64,000 bases of DNA from Capitulum mitella (lineage: Eukaryota; Arthropoda; Thecostraca; Pollicipedomorpha; Pollicipedidae): contig CP099842.1 of NCBI GenBank assembly GCA_030062745.1, positions 21,175,822-21,239,821 on the forward strand, given 5' to 3'. Shown one piece after another: positions 22,341 through 49,271 of the stretch. Position 1 is the first letter of the stretch. Every line of letters begins with the position of its first letter. Made by a program: the position numbers and the translations under genes. The notes under the pieces are model-generated. The model was given only the letters and a program-made list of their open reading frames with translations. It searched no databases and was not told where the DNA came from.

Positions 22341-25330
22341 TCGCTGCCACGCCCCAGTAAGAAATTTCCGCGGATGGACGAGTGCTTCCGGCGCATTATC
22401 GCGATGCTCTTGGCAGACACGACAACGTTTTACCGATTCGGAAATGGCACAGTCCAAATTAGGCCACCAAACGTATCTCCTGGCGACAGCCTTCGTTTTG
22501 TCCTCACCGTAGTGACCGCTGTGCAGAAGGGTTGAAGACGGATGTCCGTCCCTGGTGTGGCACTAATTCTTTGGAGCTCCAAGGAACGCATCCTCCGTGC
22601 GAGCTGAGCTTTGAATCATGCGCTCTGAAATGCCCAAAATCTAGCGTCATCATGACTCCACCAGGTGGCCATCCTTCCTACGGATCTCTGGCGGTTCACT
22701 GGCGACTCTGCTGCGCCGTAACATCAAGACGTGAATTCGTCAATCCGAGCATGTGAATAAGTTCAGCAGGCACGAGAATACTAATGTCGACAGGCGCTGT
22801 CGGCAACGACAGTCTGCTTAGGACATCACAATTCCCATGCAGTCTGCCATAACAGTATTCCAGCTGGTCATTATCAGCAGACAGGAGCATGCCCAATGTA
22901 CTATAGTAGGTGACGACATGACTGAAGGAGGCTTCTGTTCTCCGATCAAGCCCAACATAGGCTTATGATTTATCTGAAGTCTGAAACGTCGGCGTACTAA
23001 ATAGTAGTGAAGGTTTTTGACACCCGTCACATCAGCGAAAGCCTCTCGATCAGTTCGTGAATATAACGACGTTCCGTGTCATTCAGTGTACGTGAAAAGA
23101 CACCCACAAGGTTCTCATCATCAAGTGTTATTTCGCTTGACACGCAGCCTACACCCACAGGTTTGGTATCCGCAGACACCAACACTTCGTTACTTGGATC
23201 GAAGGGCAGACTTTAATAGCAACCGCTTACCTGCTTCAAACGGTGCCTTCTCGAGAATGCCCGAGTGCCAGGGCTGGCTCCGTCACGACAAAGCCGACAA
23301 TGGAGACAAAACAGAAGACAAGTTTGTAAGGAACTTGGCGTAGTAGTTTATATTACCCATCCAGGATCTGACCTGCGCTACGTTTCCGGGCTCAGCGGCT
23401 GCAAGGATGATCTGTACCTTGTCATGCGTGGTCTCTGCTCCCCTAGCGCTAACCTTGTGTCTCAGATACACGGGAGAAACTTTCCCAAATCATTCGTGGG
23501 TGCACTGTGCCGCCTGGATTGTCGCACGGGAAAGGCCCGGCCAACGTTCACCCCTTCAAAACCAAGAACTCCTCGTATTTTGGCCACTTTGTTTTCAGAT
23601 ACCGAAGATTCGAGTGTTCTTTTTCAGGTGAAGTGCAAAAATGTTGGATAATAAGGGCTTGGTGTGTCACTTCTTGAGTGCGCACTTCGGTGCATTCATG
23701 TGGCGCGGTTTTCTATTCACGTTGTGGATAGCCACATATATATATATCCATACCTGTTTTCCTTACATATGTTTGGGACGTTTTGGGCTGTGAAAGAGTC
23801 CAGGTATTTTTTTTGGGGTCATGAAATGTGTTTTTATTTCCGGGTAAATAGACCATGTTTGTAAGACACAAATCTGGTTTGAGGGTGCATTCGCACCCAC
23901 AGGGAGATGTAAGGTTACACCTCTGCCCAGATGGGTGATTTTTGTCAAATTAAGTCGACAGTTTTTTCCAGGTATGACCCTCCGAGGCGTCCGACCACCG
24001 CTGTCAGAGCACTGCAGTGGGAGTCCGTATCATTGCCAGACACGGCAGCATGCCATTAAGAAAGACACCGACACCTGGAATGTCCGCGAGAAGTCTCATG
24101 GGTCCTGTAAAACAAAGCGAGGGCAGGTGAGTACCTCAACCACCACCTTCCGTGCAAGGGGAACTGCTCCCGCTGTACGACCTCAGTCTGTAACTGCAAG
24201 GTTTTAGTACGGGTGGGTTGACGGGCCACAGGCTGCGGTATTCAGCGTCACCACAGACCGACAGCGCAGCCCCATACCCAGCTCCATAGAAACGGGTGGG
24301 TCGTTCATACGAAAATTCACCTTGTTAAGTGGTAGTTGAAACCCAGGGCCGTGGAGCACCGCGAACAGCTCGCCAGACGGCGCTGTCCTGCCGGCCCGAG
24401 AGGCACCACTTTCCGCGTGGAACACCGAGTACACGTTCTCAGCCGCCCCTGTCTCAACGGCCTGAGAAGAATCGGCCGCAGAACCCGACGAAGCTCTCGC
24501 TTCGCATGGTGAACCGGCCTTAGGCGACAGCACAGCCGGCTGATCCACCCCAGCGCTGATACCACACGGTTCACCACACTGGAGATGGCCAATACCACGA
24601 TCCTCTCTCTTACAAGCAGCTCGGGTGTGTCCCATTTTACCGCAGGCAAAACACACTCGCGAACGAAACGGACACCGCTCCGGCTTGTGGTTGCGACCAA
24701 AGCAACGGGGGCAGGCCCCTCGAGGCATCTGCTGCGCAACTGGCTGGCCAGCTGCAGCCGGCCGCTGCGGACCGACCTCTGCCGCCGATACGGGGAACAT
24801 CGCGGGCTGCTGCTGCGCACGGCCGAGGGCGGCCTCCTCCACCCGACCAGCTGCAGACTCGTGAGCGGTCCCGACTGAATGGCATAACTGAGGGTCAGCT
24901 CCTCCGTGCCGTCCAGACGGGACGCAGACGTTCGCCGCGGACGCCGACAACCAGCCAATCCCGTGGCATGCCGTACAGAGCGCCGGGACAACACGAAAAC
25001 GGGAACGACCGGGCCATTCGACGCAGCCGAGACGGAAAAGCCGAGACAGGTGCACTGTCTTCTGGGGAGCAGGCGTTAAAACGATACCTGCCTAGCATCA
25101 TGGATTCACTTGGCTCCAGGTACTTGGTCAGTACCCATACCAGCTCAGGGTTACTAACCTCTGCCTCCCCAGTCTGCGCGATGAGATCTTCCAGCAGTGC
25201 AAATGTCTCAGCTCCCATCCCTTTCAAGAACTTTTCCTGGCTTCAGTGGCATGATTTGGTTTGGGCCCTTCCAGAACCACCAAACCACTTGCGATTTAAA
25301 AAACAAAAAATGTGGCGGATGGGCCTGGGA
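22341..25330 (-). mobile_element. Ty3/gypsy retrotransposon remnant (gag-protease, RT/RNase H end, integrase start)
   Basis: Reading leftwards on the minus strand, 25230-24890 is capsid-like gag. At 24720-24600 is a Cys/His knuckle region (CPRCFGRNH, then CFACGKMGHTRAAC). Near 24300 is a protease-like spot where the expected aspartate motif reads ELGMG. The RT tail follows at 23470-23290 (QVRSWMGNINYYAKFLTNL), the RNase H region at 23030-22780 (LQINHKPMLGLIG, DNDQLEYCYGRLHG) and a zinc-binding integrase start at 22530-22341 (HSGHYGEDK to CRVCQEH). The central RT catalytic region is not found between 24200 and 23480, so a deletion is likely. Many frameshifts make it inactive. Confidence 0.8.
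24204..25230 (-). pseudogene. Gypsy gag-protease open region
   Basis: Two overlapping minus-strand frames cover it: 25227-24895 (capsid-like, with ETFALLEDLI and LEPSESMMLGRYRF) and 25055-24204 (knuckle and protease-like part). The knuckle has CPRC-x8-C and C-x2-C-x3-GH-x4-C spacing. The protease active-site aspartate appears lost (GMG where DTG/DSG is expected). Gag proteins of this family form cytoplasmic particles; this copy cannot complete the cycle. Confidence 0.75.
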
Positions 25331-25685
25331 CCAAGGTTCGTAAACCAAGCGCTCTTAAGAGAAAGGGTTCGTAGCCAAAGGCTCGTAAGCGTAAGGCTCG
25401 TATCATAAAAGGTTCTTATCGGAAAAGGTTTGTATTAGAAAAGGTTCGTGTCAGAAAAGGTTCGGGCCGGAAAAAGTTGGTAACGGAAAAGATTTGTACT
25501 GCAAAAGGTTCGTATGGAAACGGTTCGTACGAAAAAGACCCACAAGAGAACAGGCTCGCAGTGAAAAAGGTTCGTAACCAAACGTTCGTAAACATAAGGT
25601 TCGTATCGGAAAGGGTTCGCAAACGACAAGGTTCGTATCGGAAAATTACTAAGCCCAAGATCGTATGGCAAAAGGTCGTTAAGGA
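25330..25685. repeat. Degenerate 16-bp tandem array (AAAAGGTTCGTATCGG), about 20 units
   Basis: Successive units such as AAAAGGTTCTTATCGG, AAAAGGTTTGTATTAG and AAAAGGTTCGTGTCAG follow each other with 13-17-bp spacing. The array lies between the gag region and the flanking direct repeat, where the leader of the gypsy-type element should be. Confidence 0.88.
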
Positions 25686-25808
25686 GGTCTGGTTGACGCT
25701 CCACACGTCTCACGTACACCGAAAACCGTCCCGCCGATGCCTTAAACTTCAGCGCCGCCCCGGCGATCGCCGCGATGGGTTCGTCCCTCGTCGCCAGTAT
25801 TACAGATC

Positions 25809-25930
25809 GAGCTCCGGTACTGGACTGTTTATTAGATGGTCAGGACCAGCCGAGGCCGCGGTCGGGCGTATGGCCCGAGGCAAGGACGGGTCACGTGACC
25901 AAGTCGACCCAACCGATCCGCATCCCAGCA
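25809..25930. repeat. Diverged direct repeat, candidate LTR remnant (left-hand LTR in element orientation)
   Basis: Partner of 20540-20665 in the same orientation, about 5.3 kb away, with the gag-to-integrase remnant between them. Both contain GGGTCACGTGACC. The divergence suggests an old insertion. Confidence 0.6.
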
Positions 25931-26443
25931 ATAATTATAGCATAATGATGACTATAAACTTCTTAATAATTATTAGGGAGCCAAACGGCTTCGATAATTT
26001 TAAGCTGTTAGGCTAAGTTGTCTTAGAATATGCTAGCGGATCCATGGTTTTGGGAGGACTGGCGTTGCTCAGCAATGGGAGCTGTGTCTCCGGAGCTCGA
26101 CATTTTATTTTGATTAGAGGAAGGTTTTGAAAATACGCGCAAAAAAAACACAGGAAATCAAGCGCGATAGAGCCATGTCCTGGATCCGCTTCAGTAATAG
26201 TTCACAGCTGTGCCAGGAAGTAATCAATATTAGACACAACACAAAAGGCTCACGAATTTCTTTTGTGTGTCAGGAGGAAAACTGGTTACCGCCATGTTAC
26301 CGTAAGTCGTACCCCACCAGCATGCATGATAACGCAGAATGTCTGCAACAACTTGGAAAGGAGAGTGCCGAAAGTGGGATTTCCATGATAAACTGGTTAC
26401 ATTTCGCGAAGAAAATAACGTGTCTCCACACCTTTACTCACAA
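25931..26443. other. Intergenic sequence before the hairpin cluster
   Basis: AT-rich, no gene recognised. AAACTGGTTAC occurs twice (26279 and about 26390). Confidence 0.45.
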
Positions 26444-26562
26444 TGAGCGCACATTCTGCCGAATGTCGGAATGCGCGCTCAGATGCCTTTTACTCACCGC
26501 CCGTTGTGAGTAAAAGGCATCCATGCCGTCGGAATGGACGCCACGAATCCATTCCGACGGCA
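26444..26562. repeat. Cluster of three abutting hairpins
   Basis: Stem 1 is 26444-26456 with 26469-26481 (TGAGCGCACATTC, one mismatch). Stem 2 is 26482-26496 with 26507-26521 (GATGCCTTTTACTCA, perfect 15 bp, 10-nt loop). Stem 3 is 26524-26538 with 26548-26562 (TGCCGTCGGAATGGA, perfect 15 bp, 9-nt loop). Stems 1 and 2 abut and stem 3 follows after two bases. CCTTTACTCACAA at 26431 can alternatively pair with 26504-26517. Confidence 0.92.
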
Positions 26563-26689
26563 CTGGCTGGTTTGATACATTCGATACATCTGCTTCTGAA
26601 ACCAGTTTCCTGGCAACGTATCCATTCGCAGCGCTGGCCGCAGGACCAGCGAATGACAGCGCACCGCGACCTTGTGCCAGCCGTGTTAT

Positions 26690-27289
26690 GGGCAACTGCA
26701 CGCCATTTTCAGCGGCGGCGTTCCGATGGTGATCAGCGATGCGTGCCAGCAGCGCGACGCTCGGTGGCGGGGCCGTCCAGGTGTGTTCGGCCCGGCGCTG
26801 CGGCCCCCCGATTGTGATCGGCGGGCAGGGGGGAGGGGCAGGTCGGAGCTGCAGCCTGCAGCGGCCGCCGCGCGGATCCCGCCGTCCGCCGGGCCTCCAC
26901 TCCGGGTCCGGCAGCGGCCGGTGGTGTGCAGGCCCGCCGTCACCTCCGTCCGGGCGACTGCGGCCGTGTCCTGCGGAGGTGCCGGCGACTGCTGGCCGGC
27001 TGAGTGCTGTGGTACTACAGCGCCGGTCGCGGCTGGCCTCTCGGCGTTCAGGCGGCGGCGCGGCGGCGGCACCTGGCGCCGTTGCGCTCTCCTGGTGCTG
27101 AATAGTCCCGACTACAGCGAATAAGAAGACCGTGCGCTGTGGTCTGGCGTGACGGCGGCCAGCCGACCAGGATGACTCGTGACCCAGGCGGTCCACCGGA
27201 TGCGACCTCCCCCTGCTGAGCAGCGCCGCAGCGGGGAGCACAGCTCGAGCCGAGCGACACCGACTGGACGGCAGCGATCCGTGCTCAGT
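26690..27289 (+). promoter_or_regulatory. GC-rich, CpG-dense island upstream of the SLC5-type gene
   Basis: Composition rises sharply from AT-rich flanks to a CpG-dense block ending at the first ATG of the transporter. No TATA box is evident. A promoter or 5' UTR role is inferred from position. Long open frames on both strands here look compositional. Confidence 0.5.
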
Positions 27290-42810
<15,521 letters not shown>

Positions 42811-44000
42811 ACTGTAAATAGTTCACACATAATCAAGTCGGATTTATCGTGACACAGGCTTATTGTGGACTTAAATTTTAATCGATAATTCGATGCTTTT
42901 TTGCTGTTCTGCCGGGATGATGCACCAAATGAGTCCCTAGTACCAGCATCAGCTGAGCAGGTCAACAAAAGTTAGGCTGAAATGTGGGTAGACAAAACTC
43001 CAGCGCTAACTGTATCGCGCGTGGATAAGCTATAACTCTGGCGTTATCTTCCTGAAACGTATCTGGACGATGCAATGACGACGGCACCGCGTAGATGGAC
43101 ACCGGCCGAGAAATTGATCTCTGTACCGTGAGGACGGTGCACCGGCCGAGAAACTGACCTCTGCACCGTGAAAATGGTGCACCGGCTGAGAAACTGACCT
43201 TTGTACCACGAGGACCTTAAATCGACCAAGGAAATGATTGAACTATATTGTGAGGACCGTGCACCGATGTTTGTCTTAGTCCTGCCAGGGCTGGTTCCTG
43301 GATGCAATGCCGACGATGCGGCGTCAAAGGGCGGCTGTTAACCTCCGAGTAATTCCGTTGACCACCGCTGTGATAGTAGGAAGCTCGCTAATTCCTAACC
43401 CGCAGCTGAGTGTAGTTGGTCTTAGCAAAGGCCCGTCAATGTGACGTGCTGTGTGCATTTTTGCTTTTTTGACAGTCGTGACGTTTCTTGGATTGGTGCC
43501 ACGACCATCATGGCCGCAATCATTCGCGACCATGTCGTACTCTGAGAAAATTATGTGACTGCAAAACGCATCAGGGATAAAACAATGAGCGACTGTATTC
43601 GGATAGCATGAGGTCCATGCAAGTGCACACAAAAACAAGTGTCCTTCATTGACCTGGCAAAGTTACATGTTATGTTGCAGCTATATCTTCAATGTTTTAT
43701 GTTCGGATTCACATTAACATAATCAGTATTTTATGTTGTGCTCACCCAACGTTACTGTTTCTGAAAACAAGGAAGCTGCCCGCTGCGTGCCGTGAGGGCT
43801 GCGTGCTGTCAAATATAGTCGTGATATAGGTTTTGCGCTCACTTTGTGCAATGAGGTGTTACATGTCAGTGACCTGTATGCATTTAGCACATGCGCGTGA
43901 TAGAACTTACACAAAAACACATTGTACGGCATCCGAAATACATGGGATTAACACGATGAAAATAAGCCCTTTATTCGTTCTTCGTTTCTTCTTTTTTTAG
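42811..44000. other. Sequence between the transporter end and the next exon
   Basis: It contains the 40-bp repeats at 43101. No further exon recognised. Confidence 0.45.
43101..43270. repeat. 40-bp tandem repeats (ACCGGCCGAGAAACTGACCT)
   Basis: Units start at 43101, 43141 and 43181, exactly 40 bp apart. A degenerate fourth follows at about 43221. Confidence 0.85.
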
Positions 44001-47000
44001 CCTGGTCGCCGTCGTAGCTGGGGTGGTTCTGAATTTGTTACTGCGTCTCTATGCTGCTCTGAGTTCACGGCGTGGACTGGCCGCCAGCTGTCTCGGTAGG
44101 TTTTGCCAGATGACTGATAAAATGTTTCCAATCGTCAGATATTTTATTTCCTTTTCTGCCCATGGTTTTGTAACATAACTCCCGTCTTTTGGTTTCGTTC
44201 CTTGTTTGGTGCCTATAATTTTCCTGAATTGACATCAGGGTCTTTTCAGCTCATCATGTTGTATTCTGTCATGAAGAAGCATTTACTTGAGTGCTCATGA
44301 AAAAGGGGCACGAGTAATTTAAATCAAGCTAACGCTTAATTTCTACTGAAATTAGAACACTGAAGCCAATCATAGCAAAACCGTTAAAGTTACAAGGAGT
44401 GAGGTTCGATTGTACCCTCTTCATGATAACTCTGATTTCCGATTTAACATGAGGTGTGTGATGACTAAGAAAACGATTTAGTCACACGGAACCTTGTACT
44501 GAAGTTAGGAATAACAGTAACCGGATCCCACATCACTTCCAAGATGCATTTGCAAGTTCAAACCTCGTCGGTTTTCTTTTACACGAGCTAGTTTCTTTTG
44601 TTTGTGTGCGGTGACTGTAGTTCGCAAATTACTGCAGCGTTTTAGTGAAGGTCATGAAGGTATCAGCTTTTGCAGCGCAGAAGAGGCGTTTCAATGACTC
44701 GTTTCCTGCCATTCCCCTCTGCGGTTGGCCGTCTCCACGCACGTTAAGAACTGCAGTGCGGACGTACAGGCTGAAGGTAGCAGGTAATGTTGGGGGAATG
44801 ATTCTACAAATTCATTAAACGTGTGAGTGCTCATTAATTTAGTCATAAGGTACCTACTTAATCATGTGCCGCAATGGGAAGCATATATTGAGCACACCAT
44901 GCTTAGTAATTAATTGATTGTCCATTAGTGCAGCCCCTGGAGCAGAACTGTAAATAGTGTGATAGAAATAGTTATCCATGACACGGGAAAAGATTGGCGT
45001 CTTCTGTGCCATAATTTGTTGCCATTTCAACGATTGTGATGGCTATATATCCATCACCAGCACTGAAAAGTGTGGAAGGCTTGTGGTGTCCATGATTTCC
45101 TGCAAATGAAGAAGCAATTTTGGTTAAACAAAATAGGATTGTTTTTGCAAACTCTTGTCTTGTCTTGTGTTATCCTCATAAGATTACTTTCTAATCATTG
45201 CTGCCATGTATGCTTCATTAGGTGCAACATGATTCAGTTTGCCCTTCAAAAGCATTGCAGTGTGCTTTGGCCCACAATTGTCTCTTCCATTTTGAAGAAA
45301 CTATCTCAAATTTAAAAGAGCTTTTTTTTGAAATGAGGTAGCCAAGTAGCCCAAAACTATAGGGACTTGTAGATTTGCCTTTGGTACCAACTAGACAAGG
45401 TATCCCATCTCATTGATCATGGGGGATTTATGGGGTGTGATGTTGTTTTGAAGAAGCAGTTAGCAGTATGGGATATCAGAGGCTGCAGGCTATAAAACTG
45501 TGCAATCAGACTGTTCTGTCCACCTAAGAGGCAAGGTCACGTGAAGTGTGGTATTAGGTCATATCAAAGCAGGGACTGTGTTGCCATACTGGCTGCTTGC
45601 ATGCAATTTATTTATTTTTGGCAACTTTGCACTTCTTTGCTCATTTGAGGTAAGGTATGGTTGCTCTATTTTCCTCATTACCCACCAATGGTAAGTCCAG
45701 TGGGACCAATGCTGTCTCATTATCAGGGGTGGTAAAAAAATTTTTGGGGTGTGCTGATGTGGAAGTTGCACAAGGAAGTTCATTGGACTTGAGAACATAC
45801 TGTTTCATATTTTTTGCCAGTCACCATCTGAGGCATCACTGGATCACATGGATGATTAGGGTGAGTTGATGCCTGTGATCATTACAGCCAATCTCTGGAT
45901 CTTGAGAAAGGTATCAAATTTTGATATATATAATTTTGTTTTATTGACATTGCATGTGTTACATATTGTTCTTCTTTGAGTTGAAAAAAGATGTTTTCTG
46001 CAGATATGTCAAGATGAAAACATGAAAAAACAAGTATTTGGAGTTACCTCAAAGACTGGTACACTGGGAATTCCAAACAGTCTTGTATATAACTACCATC
46101 ACTGTTTGTTGAGAAGAATATTGTGTGCTCTTTCTTTTGGTTTCCAACCATATCTTCAGTTTTCAAATAATAACAATAAAATCATAGCCACAATGTACCA
46201 TACACTTTTATCATACTGGTCAGCTGATGGAGAACAGCAATATTCCATGGCAAGGGAACAAAGTGCTTCCAAGAATAAAGTATTCACACTGACTGTGAAG
46301 ATGCTGCACAGATATTAAAATGGTACTGATGCCATGTATGCAAATATTATGTTATTATATTTCCTTTGCGGTAACTTTCAAAAATACAGAAGAAGAACTA
46401 ATTGTAGTCAAATAGAAGCAAAACACAAAAACCAGTTGTCAGAGGAGTAGGCTAGGTTAGGTTGGTTTGGGTTGTGTTGTATATTGTCATTTCCTTTAAT
46501 TCATTTCATTTATATCCATATACTATTTGAGTAATGTGTGTCTGTCTGTCTTTCTGTATCTGTGTCATGAAATCTTTGCTCTTGTCCAGGGCCCAAATGG
46601 ATTGACGGATCGGCACGAGACGCGCACCGTTCGAAAGGTCTCGCGCGCCGCCAGAGAATTCGCTCATTTTCGTCGCGCTGCGACCCGTCGTTGACACGTG
46701 CCGCTCTCCAAGGGTGATTTGTAGCCCATAGGGATAACACGTAAAACGGGAAACACAAAAGTCGTCAAACATCGCTCCGGTTCCGGCGAGTTTTCTCGGC
46801 AGCCACGGGTCGGATCGGCTCGAAACGCATCTGCTTGGAAAGACAATTGAACGGGCAATCGCTTGGCACGCAGCACGTTTCAGTGCACACGGCAGGTGCC
46901 ATATGCACACGACGGCACTGTGAAAAAGCTATTTCGGGACGCTTTTCAGAATTGGATGTCATGCTGGCGATTCAGAGATCGCAGCGACTCGGAAAAGCAC

Positions 47001-49271
47001 CATTGTGTAGCTCCGTGTACGGTTTTAAGTTCGCATTGGGAGCCCAAATGCTTCGCCCGATGGTTCGGGCGCCACGCCGCAGGAAACAGACGATGCACTT
47101 ATTCCGGAACTCCTTATCGATTCCACTTCCACTTCAATATCGCATAGAAGCTCTTGACTTTTTGCAATGAAAATTACACTGATGCGTAGCCCATTCTTTT
47201 GTGCACCATGTCAACCCCAAAAATCATCATATTTTGTTGTACTGTGTGTGTGATAGATCATTTGCTAAAGTCCTGCATACCCTCACGGGGATTGCGAAAA
47301 AGAATTCATGCCGGTTGCAGCCACAGGCCCATGTTACAGCCAAATAAAATGAATAGCGCACGCGCTTCTCAAACGCTGGAATCCGCGTAGTTAAAAAAAC
47401 TAAACGCGTTTCGTTGTCAAAGTAGTATCTGTTTCAGAAGGCTGTCTTGGCCTCTCAGAAAGTGACTCAAAATGGGTATCCTCTCAAAACAGGAATGGAC
47501 AGCGCATCGCACAGCGTCCTGTGTGCGTTAAAGAAGAATGCTCATAGACAGGGAGGAAAATGGCTATTCTTCATGTTTTTCATCTTTTGCGTCGGACGTA
47601 AAGAACGTCACCAGATCAGATCATGAAAGCGAAATGTTAAATTAAATCAAGGGCATTTAGAAACGAGGTCCGTCATGCACAGGGACGTCCAGCAAGAAGC
47701 ACGTTACCGTCATTTATGATCATTCCCGGTCCAAAGCCCAAAACCAGCCAAAGATCCCAAAGGTCAGACTACTTTGAAACCTAAACTGTTGGACACCGGG
47801 CAGCTCATCGTTGATGAACCTTGCTTTATGAAGTAAGCAGTAAGCCCTAGTTTACATACTGTTTGAGTAACGTGTGTCTGTCTTTCTGTGTGTCTGTCTG
47901 TCTGTGTGTCTGTCTGTCCGTCGGCAGATCTTTGCTCCGGTCCAGAGCCCTTACAAACTGACGGATCAGGACGTGCCGTGCACCATTCGAAAGGTCTCGC
48001 GTGCGGCCAGAAAATCTGCTCATTTCGTCGCACTGCGACCCGTTGTTGGCGCCTACCGCGCGCTTCAAGGCTGATTTTTCGCCCGTAGGAATAACACGTA
48101 AAACGGGAAACGCAAACAACGTCAAACATTGTTTCGGTTCCGACGAGTTTTCTCGGCAACCACGGGTCGGATCGGCTCGAAACGCGTGAGCTTGGAATGG
48201 CAACTGAGCAGGCAGTCGCATGGCATACAACACGTTTCAATGCGCGCGGCACGTGCCATGCGCATGCGATGACAATGTGAAAAAACCGTTTCTGAACGTT
48301 TCTCAGGATTGCGTATGGTGCTGGTAATCCACAGATCGCAGCGAATAGAAAAAAGCACCATTCTGTAGCTCCATGCACGGTCTTTCGTTCACACTGGGAG
48401 CCCAGATGCTTCGCCCCACGGTTCGGGCGCCATCCACTGCAATATCGCATAGATGCTCTTGATTTTTTGCAATGAAGAGAGCGTGTAGCCCGTTATTTTG
48501 CGTTCCTTAACCTGAAAAATCATCGTTTTTTTTTGCACTGTGTCTGTAATAGATCATTTGGTAAAGCCCTCCATGTCCTAACGTGGATCTCTCACGAAAA
48601 GGAATCCATGCCGACTGCAATCACTGCGTCAAATTACAGCCAAATAAATGGATAGCGCACGCGCGGCTCAAAACCTGGGATCCGCGTAGCAGCGTACTTG
48701 CACATTTCGTTGTCATATTAGTCGTGGTTCCAGAAGGATATTAACTCGAAATGGGTATTCTCTGAAAAGAAATTGAACAGCGTATCGCTTAGCACACTGT
48801 GCGTTTAAAAAGAATGCCCATGGGCTAAGAGGATGATGGCCATTTGCCATGTTTTTTACCTGCACCAAGCAGTTCTATTTATGGAAAGTATGTTACCTCT
48901 TCTGTTTTGCTTATTAAATACATTTGCATGGTATGGTCTGTCTTTAAAGCAAACTAACCAAGTATCAGTGAGGAACCATTACTTTGCTGTAGGGAAGTTG
49001 CTTTAGTTCTTTGGTGTATATAAGCATTTTTGGAAAATGCTGACCCCGGGGTTTAAGCTGCTTTGGATCGTGCCATGGTTTGTGACCTGAGTAAAACCTA
49101 GCTGTTCGTCTTACTCGGTACACCTCATTGTTGCAGGCCCTGCGATGATTCGCCTTCAGGACATCTCGAACCGCAGCGCGGCAAGCCAGGTCGACGAAAC
49201 CAAGATGGCGCGGGACTCGGTCATCGCCAACACGGCCACATTCTTCGCCATCTGCGGTGTCATTCGAGCCA
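44001..49271 (+). CDS. Two-exon fragment of an unidentified small membrane protein
   Basis: Exon 44001-44095 has a strong T8AG acceptor and a GTAGGT donor. It encodes a hydrophobic helix, LVAVVAGVVLNLLLRLYAAL, then SSRRGLAASCLG. Exon 49137-49271 has TTGCAG and GTAAGG borders. It continues in the same phase with PAMIRLQDISNRSAASQ and then MARDSVIANTATFFAICG, a second hydrophobic stretch ending in phase 1. I recognise no family with confidence. From its first ATG (49143) the second exon has the layout of mitochondrial import subunit TOM5 (short polar N-terminus, then K-M-x-R-D and one helix), but identity is low and the end is not found. The two exons could belong to different genes. Confidence 0.4.
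45033..46604. other. CpG-depleted block of 1.57 kb
   Basis: Counting line by line, only two CpG dinucleotides occur (45540 and 46369), while flanking sequence is CpG-rich, especially from 46605. TG and CA are abundant. No gene recognised; open frames at 45070 and 46022 match nothing known. Confidence 0.9.
46520..48870. repeat. Tandem duplication of a 1.0-1.3-kb CpG-rich repeat
   Basis: Copy A runs from about 46520 to 47600 and copy B from about 47855 to 48870, in the same orientation. Each starts with a (TCTG)n tract. Shared marks include CGAAAGGTCTCGCG (46629 and 47988), AACACGTAAAACGGGAAAC and GATAGCGCACGCGC. Copy A holds an extra piece of about 60 bp near 47080. No coding function seen. 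Confidence 0.88.

Larger units (their letters stand above)
44096..49136 (+). other. Putative 5-kb intron with a CpG-free block and a tandem duplication
   Basis: The 44100-45000 part is ordinary AT-rich sequence. The CpG-depleted block and the duplicated 1.3-kb repeat are listed separately. Confidence 0.5.

Noticed and set aside
44390..44420. Possible tRNA-like T arm (GGTTCGATTGTACC)
   Set aside because: No matching acceptor stem or anticodon arm could be drawn around it.
46450..46475. TTAGG-like telomeric repeat (TAGGTTAGGTTGG)
   Set aside because: Only about two units, too short to call an interstitial telomere repeat.
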